From Desulfovibrio sp. (GTDB lineage Bacteria > Desulfobacterota > Desulfovibrionia > Desulfovibrionales > Desulfovibrionaceae): a stretch of 64,000 nucleotides of DNA. Position 1 is the stretch's first letter; every line of letters begins with the position of its first letter. Position numbers and translations under genes: made by a program. Below, in pieces: positions 1 through 10,000 of the stretch. Location of the stretch: the NCBI GenBank assembly GCA_016218665.1, contig JACRDI010000008.1:186001-250000 (forward strand), in the 5' to 3' direction. The notes beneath the pieces were generated by a model. The model was not told the DNA's origin. It saw only the letters and a program-made list of their open reading frames with translations, and did not search any database.

Positions 1-1257
1 GGCCACCAGGGGGCCGGGGTCGGTGGCGGTGCCGCGCAGCATGTCCACGCGCAGGGTCACTCCCAGGGAAGAATTCTGGAAGGCCGCGATCTTCTCCGCA
101 TAGGGCTTGAGCATGGCCAAAAGGGCCGGGTCGCCCGGGCCCACGCTGGCCGCGCCGGAAGCCTCCACCGCCGCCCGGAGGGCCCGGCCGTCCTGAGAGG
201 CGGGATCGACGGTGAACGGTCCCACGCGGAAGGGCTCGGACACAAGCAGCTTCGGCGCGGCGTCGTAGCCGGCCACGCGGCCCTGGGCGTCGAAGCGCAC
301 GGAAAGCGCGCCCAGCGCCTCGCCCCATTTCCAGGCCTGGACCACGAGCACCGTGTCGCCCCCCGGCCCGCGCACCACGGTGGGATACGGCCCGGCGGGC
401 GTGAGGCCCAGGCCGGCCAGGGCCGCGCGCTCGCCCAGCAGGGTGTGGGTGTGCCCGCCCACGATGACGTCCAGGCCGGGCACGGCGCGCGCCAGCCGCT
501 GGTCCACGTCGTAGCCGTTGTGGGAAAGCAGCACGATCTTGTTCACGCCCTTGGCGGAGAGCTCGTCCACCGCCGCGCGGATGGCCGGGGCGGGATCGAG
601 GAAGCGCGCGCCGCCGACGCTTTCGGTCATGAGCGGGGTGGACACCGTGGTGGACCCGATGATGCCCACGCGCTCCACGCCGCCGGGGGTTCTATACTCG
701 CGGATGACAAAAGGCCTGATGCGCCCGGCCAGGGCGGGCTCGGCGGACACGTCGACGTTGGCCGAGAGCACCGGGAAGCGCGACAGCTCCAGCATGCGGC
801 CCAGGTGCGCGGCCCCCTTGTCGAACTCGTGGTTGCCCAGGCACATGGCGTCCAGGCCCAGCTCGTTCAGGAAGGCGAAGTCCGCCGCGCCCTCGAACAC
901 GTTGAAGTAGAGGGTGCCCTGCACGGCGTCGCCCGCATGCAGCGCCATGACGTTGCCGCCGCCCGCGCGCAGGGCGTCGAGCCCGGCCTTGAGCCGAGGC
1001 ATGCCGCCGAGTTTCGCCCGGATCTCCTGCCGCTCGCCGTCCACGTCCACCACGAGCTTTTCCTCGGAAGGCTCGATGGCCGAGTGGGTGTCGTTCACGT
1101 GGGCGATGGTCAGGCTGAAGGGGCTGGCCGACAGGCTGCCGGACCGGCTGGGCGGCTGGCTCCCGGCCGCGCAGGCGGCCAGGAAGAACGCCAGGGCAAG
1201 GGCCGGCAGCGAGCGGAAGGCGCTTTTCAGCGCCGGGGAAGGAATGGATGTGCGCAT
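1..1257 (-). CDS. 5'-nucleotidase/metallophosphoesterase lipoprotein, UshA-like (3' end cut off)
   Basis: The protein probably dephosphorylates nucleotides or related phosphodiesters outside the cytoplasm. The N-terminus is a lipoprotein signal ending in a LAAC lipobox near residue 29. The metallophosphoesterase signatures follow: HVNDTHS near residue 53, a GD pair near 107 and GNHEFDKG near 140. The sequence at the window edge (VTLRVDMLRG, then GPLVA) looks like the beginning of the 5'-nucleotidase C-terminal domain, so the end of the gene lies outside the window. The ATG at 1257 sits just downstream of a GGAG-like site. It is the first of three minus-strand genes with sbcC and sbcD upstream, but it is separated from sbcC by about 56 bases and need not share its role. 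The family call is firm; the substrate is unknown. Confidence 0.85.
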   Translation of the reverse strand, partial: MRTSIPSPALKSAFRSLPALALAFFLAACAAGSQPPSRSGSLSASPFSLTIAHVNDTHSAIEPSEEKLVVDVDGERQEIRAKLGGMPRLKAGLDALRAGGGNVMALHAGDAVQGTLYFNVFEGAADFAFLNELGLDAMCLGNHEFDKGAAHLGRMLELSRFPVLSANVDVSAEPALAGRIRPFVIREYRTPGGVERVGIIGSTTVSTPLMTESVGGARFLDPAPAIRAAVDELSAKGVNKIVLLSHNGYDVDQRLARAVPGLDVIVGGHTHTLLGERAALAGLGLTPAGPYPTVVRGPGGDTVLVVQAWKWGEALGALSVRFDAQGRVAGYDAAPKLLVSEPFRVGPFTVDPASQDGRALRAAVEASGAASVGPGDPALLAMLKPYAEKIAAFQNSSLGVTLRVDMLRGTATDPGPLVA

Positions 1258-1313
1258 GGGGCGGTCTCCTTGCCGGGTGCGGCGGAACAGGCGCGGGGGG
1301 CAGCGCCGGAAGT

Positions 1314-4300
1314 CTAGCAGTTCACCTGCCGGATGCTGCTGCCGCCCTTGGAGGGCAGCACGTCGATGCGCGCGTCGATGCGCTCCTTGAGCTCGGCCAC
1401 GTGGGAAATGATGCCGATGAGCCGGCCCGCGCTGTGCAGCTCCATGAGGGTGTTCAGCGCGTACTCCAGGGTCTCGCCGTCAAGGGAGCCGAAGCCCTCG
1501 TCGATGAAGATGCAGTCCAGCCTGCGGCCGCCCTGCTGGGCCATGACCACGTCGGACAGGCCCAGGGCCAGAGCGAGGGACGCCAGGAAGGACTCCCCGC
1601 CGGACAGGGTGGAGGCGGGCCGCGTCTCGCCGGTGTGCGCGTCCTCCACGTCCAGGTCCAGGCCGCCAGTGCTGCGGCCGTCGTGGACCGCCAGGGCGCG
1701 GGCCAGGCGGTAGCGGCCCCGGCTCATGCGCAGCAGCCGCTGCGAGGCCGCCACGGCCACTTCCTCGAACAGGGCCGCCAGCACATAGCGCTGCAGGGTC
1801 ATGCGCTCCGGGTTCTTTCCGGCCGCCAGGTCGGCCAGGTGCCCGGCCACGCGGTACTGGGCCTCCAGCTCGGCGGCGCGCCCGGCCTTCTCGCCGATGG
1901 CGGCGAGGGCCTCGCGCAGCTCCTGTCCGCGCTGGGCCAGCTCGCCCAGCTCCCGGCTCAGGCGGTCCGCCACGGTTGCGGCCTCCTGCCGGGCCAGGAC
2001 AAGGGCCCCAAGGTCCGGCCGGACCCTGTCCGCGCAGGCGGCCTCGGCGCGGGCCAGACGGTCGCTGGCCGCGGCCAGGGACTCGCGGAACGCGGCCGCC
2101 CGCTTGCGCAGGGCCTCGGCCTCGGGCCGGGGCAGTCTGGCCTCCCGGTATTCCTGGATGGTCATGAAGCCGTCTGTGAGCAACCGCCGCTCAAAGGTCT
2201 GGCGCTGCCCGGCCAGCAATGCCGAGGCGTCCTGCGCGGCCTGCTCCAGCGCGGAGCCTTGGCCCTGGAGGGCGCTCAGCCGGGTTTCGATGTCGGCATG
2301 CTCCTTCTGCGCGCTCTGGAACGCCCGCTCCGCAGCCGGGATGAGCCGGGCCAGCTCGTCCAGCCGGGCCTGCACCGCGGCGGAATCCTCCGTCCCTGCG
2401 GCGGCGCCCGCGCGCTCCAGCAGGGCCTGGCCGGCGGCCAGCTCCGCGGCGGCGGCCGCGCGGCGTTCGTCGGCCGAGGCCTGCACGGCGAGGAGTTCGG
2501 GCCGCTGCGTGGCAAGCGTGTCGCGCTCGGCCCGGCTGCGCTCCAGGCGCTGGACCAGCCCGGCCAGACGCTCCTTGTCCGCCCGCGCCTTGGCCAGCTC
2601 TCCGGCCATGTCCCGTCCTTCCGCCGCCTCGCCCAGGGACTGCGCCAGCTGCCCCATGCCCGCGTCCATGCGGGCGAGGTTTTCCCTGGCCTGCCCGGCG
2701 GCCGCGCGGGCCTGCTCCAGATTCTTCTCCGCCCGCTGTTCCGCCGCCTCCGCCCTGGCCAGAGCCTGCTCGGCGTGGGCCTCCTGCCCGCCCGCCGCGG
2801 GCGCGGGGTGCTCCAGGGAGCCGCACACCGGGCAGGGCTGCCCTTCCGCCAGGGTGGCCGCCAGATGCGCGGCCTGCCCGGCCAGAAGGGCCCGCTGGGC
2901 CTCCTGGCGCTCCTGCCGGGCAGTGGCGAGGGCCCCGGCGCACGCGGCCTCGCGGGCCAGCGCCGCCGCGAGCCCGGATTCGGCCGCGCCGCGTTCCGCC
3001 AGCAGGCGGTCCAGCTGGGCGCGCTGCTCCAGCAGCCTCTGCAGGCGCGAAATGTCCAGGTCCAGGCGGGCGGCGTCGCCCACCTGCTGCGCAAGCCCCT
3101 CGATGCCCTTGGCCAGCTCCTCCAGCCGGCGGTCCACGGCGGCCAGCCGCTGGGCGGCCTGGACGGCCGCGTCGCGCGCCTCGGCCTCGGCCTTGCGGGC
3201 CTGGGCGGCCTGCCGCGCCGCCGTGTCGCGCTCCTTGAGCTGGGCCAGCCGCGCGGAGAGACGCTCCTGCTCGGCCGCCAGCTCCGGAATCCTGTCCCGC
3301 CCGGCCTGGGCCTGGGCCACGGCCTGGGCCGCAGCCGCGCGCCGGTTGTTCAGGACGTCGATGTCCCCGGCCAGGCGCTGCAGGACCTGGGCGCGCTGGC
3401 GGGCTTCCTCCTCTCCGCGGGCGATGGCCGCCTCCAGGTCCGCGTGCTCCAGGGCCTTGAAGGCCCGCCCGGCCCGGCGCTCCGCCGCTTCGGCCTCCGG
3501 CTGCCCGGCCTGCAGGACGCCCAGCGCTTCTGCCGCCTGGGCGCGTTCGCTGAAATCCCGGTCCACGGCCTGGGCCTGGGCCTCGGCCGCCTGGGCCTGG
3601 GCAAGGGCAAGGCGCGCGGCGTCGCGTTCAGCCCCGCGCTCGCGTTCCATGGCCGCGCAGGCCGCCAGACGCTCCTCCAGCTCGCCCACGCCGGCAACGC
3701 CCTTGGACGAAAGGATGGCCTCCATGCCCGCGCTCAATTCGCCCAGCAGGCGTTCCAGCTCGGCCCGGCGGCGCTTCAGCGCCTCCTCCACCAGCTTGTA
3801 CTTGCCCGCGCCGAAGAGCTTCTGCAGGATCTTCTCCTTCTCGTCGCTCTTGGCCAGCAGCAGGCGGCGGAACTCGCCCTGGGGCAGCACCATCACCTGC
3901 CGGAACTGCTCGCAGGTGAAGCCGACCAGCTCCTCGATGCGCTGGTCCACCTCGCCCACCTTGGACAGGCGCTCGCCCAGCACCTGCCCGTCCGCGCCGA
4001 TTTCGCAGAACTCCACGCGGTGCTTGCGCTCCACCGTCTTCCCGCGCGAGGCCACGTCCTGGGTGGGCTTGCGCTCCACCAGGAAGCGCCGCTCGCCCAC
4101 CTGGAAGGACAGGCGCACCACGCACTCGTCCTCCGGCCGGGCCAGTTGGGAGCGCAGGTACTTGTCGTTCTGCTTCTCCCGCGCCTCGCCGCTGGCCTTG
4201 CCGTAGAGGGCGAAGCACAGACCGTCCAGCAGCGAGGTCTTGCCCGCGCCCGTGGGCCCGTTGATGAGCAGGAAGGGGGCCAGGCCCGTGCGCGTGAAGT

Positions 4301-4361
4301 CCACGCGCTGCTCGCCCGCAAAGGGCCCGAAGGCGTTCAGGGTCAGGGTCAGCGGCCTCAT
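1314..4361 (-). CDS. sbcC: SbcC, ATPase subunit of the SbcCD exonuclease
   Basis: SbcC is the Rad50-type SMC ATPase that works with the SbcD nuclease to cleave DNA hairpins and palindromes. The 1,015-residue protein begins with an ABC head containing the Walker A motif GPTGAGKTS at residues 35-43. A very long Ala/Glu/Arg-rich coiled coil follows, interrupted by the zinc hook CPVC at 510-513. The chain returns to the head with the signature LSGGES at 919-924 and the Walker B segment IFIDEGFGSLD. Its ATG overlaps the sbcD stop codon as ATGA, which indicates translational coupling. Length and architecture match the family. Confidence 0.96.
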   Translation of the reverse strand: MRPLTLTLNAFGPFAGEQRVDFTRTGLAPFLLINGPTGAGKTSLLDGLCFALYGKASGEAREKQNDKYLRSQLARPEDECVVRLSFQVGERRFLVERKPTQDVASRGKTVERKHRVEFCEIGADGQVLGERLSKVGEVDQRIEELVGFTCEQFRQVMVLPQGEFRRLLLAKSDEKEKILQKLFGAGKYKLVEEALKRRRAELERLLGELSAGMEAILSSKGVAGVGELEERLAACAAMERERGAERDAARLALAQAQAAEAQAQAVDRDFSERAQAAEALGVLQAGQPEAEAAERRAGRAFKALEHADLEAAIARGEEEARQRAQVLQRLAGDIDVLNNRRAAAAQAVAQAQAGRDRIPELAAEQERLSARLAQLKERDTAARQAAQARKAEAEARDAAVQAAQRLAAVDRRLEELAKGIEGLAQQVGDAARLDLDISRLQRLLEQRAQLDRLLAERGAAESGLAAALAREAACAGALATARQERQEAQRALLAGQAAHLAATLAEGQPCPVCGSLEHPAPAAGGQEAHAEQALARAEAAEQRAEKNLEQARAAAGQARENLARMDAGMGQLAQSLGEAAEGRDMAGELAKARADKERLAGLVQRLERSRAERDTLATQRPELLAVQASADERRAAAAAELAAGQALLERAGAAAGTEDSAAVQARLDELARLIPAAERAFQSAQKEHADIETRLSALQGQGSALEQAAQDASALLAGQRQTFERRLLTDGFMTIQEYREARLPRPEAEALRKRAAAFRESLAAASDRLARAEAACADRVRPDLGALVLARQEAATVADRLSRELGELAQRGQELREALAAIGEKAGRAAELEAQYRVAGHLADLAAGKNPERMTLQRYVLAALFEEVAVAASQRLLRMSRGRYRLARALAVHDGRSTGGLDLDVEDAHTGETRPASTLSGGESFLASLALALGLSDVVMAQQGGRRLDCIFIDEGFGSLDGETLEYALNTLMELHSAGRLIGIISHVAELKERIDARIDVLPSKGGSSIRQVNC

Positions 4362-5746
4362 GCGCCAGCCTCCCCGCCGGCTTCGCCGGGCAAATTGCCA
4401 GCCGATTGGTCGGGTGATGTGCCGGGTGATGTGTGCGTCCGCTGGCTTGCCCGCTGGCGGGCCGATTGGCTGGCCGGCTGATTGGCTGATTGCCCGGCCT
4501 GTTGCCTAGCCTGTTGCCTAGCCTGTTGGTTGGCCTGTTGGTTGGCCTGTTGGCCCCGCGAGCCGCCGCCCGATTCGCCGCCCGGCTCGCCGCCTGCGTC
4601 ATCAGGCATCCCGCCCAAAACCTCGGCCCGGAGCATCTCGTCCACCACGGCGCGCAGGGCGTCCTCCTCGGCCGGGTCCAGCTCGCGCCCGCCCGCGCGG
4701 CGGAAGAAGGCGGCAACAATGTCCCACTCGCTCTTGCCGCGCACGCTGATGCCGCCGCCGTCCCCCTGCCCCTCTGCGCCGTAAATCGCCTTGGTGATGC
4801 TGAGCACGTTGGGATAGGCTTGGCGCAGCTTGGACGCGTAGTCGTACAAAGCGCCCCTGTCGGTCAGCTCAATCCACAGGTAGTCGTCGCGGCCGGGGTC
4901 GGAATCGGCCCGGGCCAGCAGCTCGCCCAGCTCGCCGCTCAGGGCGCGCATGTCGCGCCTGGGCGTGAGGGGCACCAGCTCGCGCGTGAAGGTGCCGTCG
5001 GCCGCGAGGTCGTACAGGGCGGCGGACTTCACGTGGTCCACCTCGGAAAAGGAGTACTTGAGCAGGCTGCCCGCGTAGAAGGCGTTCTGCGCCACCTGCT
5101 GCGGCCGGTGCAGGTGCCCCAGCAGGGCCAGCTGGAAGGACGCGAAGTGCGCCGGGGACACCTGGCTGGTTCCGCCGATGCTCAAGGGGCGCTCGGAATC
5201 CGACGTGCTGCCGCCCAGGGTGAGGCAGTGGGCCAGGCACACGCGGCGGCCCTCCGCCGGGGGCAGAGACGCCATCACCCGTCCCAGGGCCTCGTCGAAG
5301 TCGCCGCCGGCCAGGTCGTCCTCGCGCTCCTTGAGCATGATGGGCGCGACGTACGGCAGGGGCAGGAAGCTCACCGGGCCGTGGGCGTCCTCCAGGGTCA
5401 CGGGCACAATCTCCCCCGGCAGGCCGGGCGCGATGTGCAGCCCCCGCCCGCGCAGGAGCCTGCTGCCGAAGGCCAGGCGCTCCGGGCTGTCGTGGTTGCC
5501 CGGCGTCAGAATGACGGGGATGCCCATGTCCAGCACGAGCCTGGACAGGAACTCGTCCATGAGCTGGGTGGCCGCCACGGGCGGGATGGAGCGGTCGTAC
5601 ACGTCGCCGCTCACGGCCACCACATCGGCCTTGCCCTCGCGGGCGATGGTCAGGACTTGTTCGAGCACATGGGCCTGGTCCCCGGTCATGGAGACCTCGT
5701 GGACCAGCTTGCCCAGGTGCAGGTCGGCCAGATGCAGGATGCGCAC
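4358..5746 (-). CDS. sbcD: SbcD, nuclease subunit of SbcCD
   Basis: SbcD is the Mre11-type Mn-dependent nuclease partner of SbcC. The phosphoesterase motifs are in order: DLHLG near residue 8, GDVYDRS, GNHDSPERL, LAHC and LGHLH. A GTG at 5746 is chosen as the start because GAGGGGGG lies just upstream and the protein then opens directly with the conserved VRILHLADLHLG strand. Longer readings from upstream ATGs add only low-complexity sequence. The C-terminus is unusual: after the capping domain comes a long Gln/Ala/Asn/Ser-rich tail encoded by 12-bp tandem repeats. It overlaps sbcC by four bases. Confidence 0.95.
   Translation of the reverse strand: MRILHLADLHLGKLVHEVSMTGDQAHVLEQVLTIAREGKADVVAVSGDVYDRSIPPVAATQLMDEFLSRLVLDMGIPVILTPGNHDSPERLAFGSRLLRGRGLHIAPGLPGEIVPVTLEDAHGPVSFLPLPYVAPIMLKEREDDLAGGDFDEALGRVMASLPPAEGRRVCLAHCLTLGGSTSDSERPLSIGGTSQVSPAHFASFQLALLGHLHRPQQVAQNAFYAGSLLKYSFSEVDHVKSAALYDLAADGTFTRELVPLTPRRDMRALSGELGELLARADSDPGRDDYLWIELTDRGALYDYASKLRQAYPNVLSITKAIYGAEGQGDGGGISVRGKSEWDIVAAFFRRAGGRELDPAEEDALRAVVDEMLRAEVLGGMPDDAGGEPGGESGGGSRGQQANQQANQQARQQARQQAGQSANQPASQSARQRASQRTHTSPGTSPDQSAGNLPGEAGGEAGA
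4497..4556 (-). repeat. Five 12-bp tandem repeats in the sbcD tail
   Basis: Five consecutive units of GCCTGTTGNNNN (plus-strand reading) occupy this stretch: two with CCTA, two with GTTG and one with GCCC as the last four bases. On the coding strand they give QQAN/QQAR-type tetrapeptides, so unit number can change without a frameshift. Related GATTGGCTG-like units continue towards 4460. Confidence 0.9.
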
Positions 5747-6136
5747 GCGTTTCCCCCCTCGGGGCGCGGTGGCCGCCCCAGCGCAGTCTATGCCCCAGCG
5801 GGGCGGTTCCCGTCCAGCATCGGGCGGGCCAGCATCGGGCGGACCAGTGCCAGGCGAGGCCAAATGCAAAAAGGCCAGACGCGGCCATGTCAGACGGGCC
5901 AGGGCCGGGTGAGACCGGGCCGGGAGGGGCGAGGGGGGGAAGGGCCGGGCCAGGGGCCGCCTGGCACATTCATGACCTCGGCCAGATGCTCCGGCCTTTT
6001 GCTCCGGTCCTCTGCTCCGGTCCTCTGCTCCGGGCGTCGGCCTCGGATATCCTCCCTGACCAGCCAGCCGGCCCGCTTGCTGCCTGGGATGCGCCCGTGC
6101 TAGTCGCCGGGCTTCGGATCAAGAAGGGGGACCAAC
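5747..6136. other. Divergent intergenic region between sbcD and the plus-strand gene
   Basis: This 390-bp region must hold the promoters for the sbcDC operon (minus) and the following plus-strand gene, but no convincing -35/-10 pair stands out. It is rich in short repeats: two GCATCGGGCGG units near 5817-5850 and a 13-bp tandem GCTCCGGTCCTCT array at 5988-6039 (about four units, two identical). No convincing gene was seen. Confidence 0.5.
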
Positions 6137-6955
6137 GTGGAAAAGCTGCTGTTCGGCGTCTCCGGCCTGCCCCTGGGCGACGGAAAGAAGAAGTTCAACT
6201 ACGCCACCGGCATAGAGTACCTGGCGCGCATCGGCCTGGACGCCATGGAGATGCCCTTCGTGCGTTCGGTGAACGTGAGCGAAAAAAACGCCCCGGACAT
6301 CCTGCGCGCCAAGCGGGACAGCGGTTTGTACCTCTCGGCCCACGGCTCCTACTACGTCAACCTCAACGCCGGGGACGAGGCCCTGCGGGAGAAGTCGCGG
6401 GAGCGCCTGGCGGCCGCGGCCCGGGCCGTGCGCCTGGTGGACGCGGACATCGTGGTGTTCCACGCCGGATATTACCTCGGCCAGGAAAGCGCGCAGGCCA
6501 TGGCCGCCGTTTCCGAAAACCTTGCGCTGCTCCCGTCGGAGGGCGTGCGCTTCTGCCTGGAGACCACGGGCAAGCCCACGCAGTTCGGCACCGTGCAGGA
6601 GATTGCGGCCCTGTGCACAATCCACCCGCACTGCCGCATCTGCATCGACTTCGCGCACATCCACGCCCGGGACAACGGGGCCCTCAGGGGCTACGCGGAC
6701 TTCGCGGCCATCCTGGAGCACGTGGGCCGCGAGCTGGGGCGCAGCGCCCTGGACGACCTGCACATGCACGCCGCAGGCATCAGCTACACTGCCAAGGGCG
6801 AGCGCTGCCACCTGCCCCTGCGCGAGAGCGACTTCAATTATGCGGCCATGCTCCGGGCCCTGAAGGACTTCCGCGTGGGCGGCCGGCTCATCGCCGAAGG
6901 CCCGCTGGTGGAGGGCGACGCCCTGCTGCTCAAGGAGGCCTACCGCCGCCTCTAA
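6137..6955 (+). CDS. Endonuclease IV-like TIM-barrel protein
   Basis: This 272-residue protein resembles the AP endonuclease IV/xylose isomerase-like TIM-barrel superfamily. Candidate metal ligands fall where endonuclease IV has them: H69 in SAHGSYY, H109 in VFHAGYY, E142 in LETTGK, D171 and H174 in DFAHIH, and H209 or H211 in DLHMHAAG. The final motif, usually D-R-H, reads E-R-C-H here (H225), so one Asp ligand appears to be missing. Either metal binding is altered or this is a non-nuclease relative. The GTG start at 6137 has AAGGGGG just upstream. It may be a stand-alone DNA repair gene; a sugar isomerase role cannot be excluded. Confidence 0.7.
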   Translation: MEKLLFGVSGLPLGDGKKKFNYATGIEYLARIGLDAMEMPFVRSVNVSEKNAPDILRAKRDSGLYLSAHGSYYVNLNAGDEALREKSRERLAAAARAVRLVDADIVVFHAGYYLGQESAQAMAAVSENLALLPSEGVRFCLETTGKPTQFGTVQEIAALCTIHPHCRICIDFAHIHARDNGALRGYADFAAILEHVGRELGRSALDDLHMHAAGISYTAKGERCHLPLRESDFNYAAMLRALKDFRVGGRLIAEGPLVEGDALLLKEAYRRL

Positions 6956-7089
6956 AGGGAGCGCCGCCGCCGCGCCGGGACGGTGAAAAGCGTCCAGCAG
7001 TCTCGCAGAATCGTTTGCATAGGCGCCCCGATTTCGGTATACACGAATACCCCCATACCAGAACAACCGTTTGCCGGACCGGAGACCGC

Positions 7090-10000
7090 ATGGCCAGGCG
7101 CAAGGCCGCAAAAACGAGCGATCCATCCTTGGCCGAGGTTGCGGAAGGCGACCCCGGCTCCCGTTTGCCGTTCCCCGTTTTGGTCCTCGGCGCGTCGGCC
7201 GGGGGGGTGGAAGCCCTGCACTCCCTGCTGGGCGGCCTGCGGGAAGCGCCCCACGCGGCCATCATCGTGCTGACGCACGTGCCCGCGGACAAACACAGCC
7301 GCATGACCGAGGTGCTGGCGAGCTTCACCGCGCTGCCTGTACGCGAGATCGCCACCCCCACGCCCCTTGAGCCCGGCGTCGTCTACACCATGCCCGCCGG
7401 GCACGATCTGGAAATCACCCGCGGCGTGCTGCGCCTGGTGCCCGCCAGCCGCAACCTGGATTACCGCATCATCGACCGTTTCCTGGACAGCCTTGTGCGC
7501 GACCAGGGGGCCAACTCCGCCTGCGGCATCCTCTCCGGCACCGCGTCCGACGGCACCCAGGGGGCCGTGCGCATCTCCGAGGCCGGGGGGCTGGTGCTGG
7601 CCCAGGATCCCGCCACCGCGGCCCATCCGAGCATGCCGGAGAGCGTCATCGAGGCCGGCGTGGCCGACGCCGTGCTCGCGCCGGAGGAAATGGCCGCGCG
7701 GCTGCCGCGGCTCCTGGCGAGCATGGGCAAGCCCCGCGAGCAGAACCAGGCGGAAATCGAGGCGATACTCGGACTCGTGCGGCAGAGCTCAGGCCACGAC
7801 CTCTCGGGCTACCGGCCGAGCAGCATCGCCCGGCGCATCCACAAGCGCCGGCTGCTGGCCGGACACGCGAACCTCGCCGGATACCTCAAGGCCCTGGAGG
7901 ACGACCCCGAGGAATGCCGCCAGCTCTCGCTTTCGCTGTTCATCGGGGTCACCGCCTTCTTCCGCGACCCGGAAGGCTTCGCCGCGCTGCGGGAAAAGGT
8001 GCTGCCAGGGCTTTTTGCCGGGCGCACCCCGGACGAGACGGTGCGCGTGTGGGTGGCGGGCTGCTCCACCGGCGAGGAGGCCTACAGCCTGGCCATGCTC
8101 CTTGAGGGACACATGGAGGCCACGGGCGCGACCTGCGACGCGAAGATCTTCGCCACGGACATCGACCAGCGGGCCGTGGAGCGGGCGCGGGCGGGCCTCT
8201 ACCCCGCGCGCGCGGTGCAGCACCTGGACGCGGAGACCCTGGAGCGCCACTTCACCCGCAGCGGCGAGGGATACCTCGTGACCCCCCGCCTGCGCAGCCG
8301 CATCGTCTTCGTGCACCACAACCTGCTGCAGGACCCGCCCTTCCTGCACATGGACCTGGTGGTGTGCCGCAACCTGCTCATCTACCTTACCCCGCCCCTG
8401 CAGGAGCGCGCCCTGGGCCTGCTTTCCGGGGCGCTCAATCCCGGCGGCTGCCTGTTTCTCGGCTCGGCCGAGAGCCTGGACACCCAGCTCCTGCGGCTGG
8501 AGACCGTGGACGCCAAGTGGCGGCTGTTCCGCAGCCGCGCCAGGGAGGACCGCCCCGGCCTGCGCCATGCCCTGGCCCTGCGCCGCTCCCTGAACCTGCC
8601 GGGCCCGCCGGTCCCGGTCCAGACGGCCCGGGCAAAGAGCCCCGCCGCGCAGGCCGCGGAGGCCCTGCTCAGCTATTTCGCCCCGGCCTCCGTGCTGGTG
8701 AGCCCGGAACACACCATTCTGCACACCACCGGCGACACCAGGCCCTATCTGTCCATAACCCCCGGCGAGCCCAGCCTGAACCTGCTGCGCCTTGTGCGCT
8801 CCGGCCTGCGCCACCCCTTGCGCAAGGCCCTGAGCGATGCCGCAAGCTCCGGCAGGCAGGTGCGCGTCTCCGGCCTGCGCCACGAGGAAGGCGGCGCGCA
8901 GGGCCTGGCCCTTGGCGTGGCCCCGGTGCGCAACGAGTCCGGGGCCCTTTCCGCCCTGCTGGTGGTCTTTGAGCAGCAGCCCCAGGCCCAGCCCCAGGCC
9001 GACGCCCTGGACTTCGAGCGGCTCTCGGAAAGCGGCATAGTGCAGCGCTACGAGGAGGAGCTGCAGGGCGTCCAGGAGCAGCTCAGCCGGGCCGTGGAGG
9101 ACTACGAGAAGCTCAACGAGGAGCTGCGCGCCTCCAACGAGGAACTGCTCAGCATGAACGAGGAGCTGCAGTCCTCCAACGAGGAGATGGACGCCTCGCG
9201 CGAGGAGCTGCAATCGCTGAACGAGGAGCTTTCGGCCAAGCTGGAGGAGCTGGCCCAGGCCAACGCCTTTGTGGAGAACCTGCTGCGCAGCGCCAACGCG
9301 CCCATCGTGTTCCTGGACCGGGGCCTCTGCATCATGCGCGCCACGCCCGCCGCGGCCGAGATCTTCCACCTGGCCGTGGCCGACGCGGGCCGGCACCTTT
9401 CGGAGGTCAAGAGCCGCGTGCGCGACGACGCGCTCCTGGCCGACGCAGCCGAGGTGCTGCGCACTGGCAAGGAACTGGAACGCGAGGTGCAAAGCGACGA
9501 CCGCCGCACCTACCTCAAGCGCGTGGCCCCCTTCGCCAGCGCGCACGGCGAACCCGGCGGCGTGGCCCTCACCTACTCGGACATCACCCGGCTGAAGGAA
9601 GCCGAGGCGGTGCTGCGCCTGAACAACGAGAAGCTGGAAGGCATGGTGACGGTGCGCACGGCGGAGCTGGAGCTGGCGCGCAAGGAATCGGAGCGCCGCG
9701 CGGCCGAGCTGGAGGCCATCATGGAGCAGGTGCCCGCGGCGGTGTGGCTCACCCGCGACCGCGAGGCCATGACCATCGTGGGCAACCAGGCCAGCTACCG
9801 CCTGCTGCGCATGGATCCCGGCTCCAACGTGAGCAAGGCCGCGGAGGGCGTGCCCTACACCCCCGTCAGCCGGGGCCTCCCCATGCCCCTTACGGAGCTG
9901 CCCATGCAGCGCGCCGCCCGCGGCGAGACCGTGAGCGGCCAGGAGATCGACCTCGTCTTCGCCGACGGGCACAAGCGCACCATTCTGGGCAACGCCGCGC

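Noticed and set aside
1248-4481. A long plus-strand frame antisense to sbcC
   Set aside because: It is Gly/Leu/Gln/Arg-rich with no domain and is a mirror of the sbcC coding pattern.
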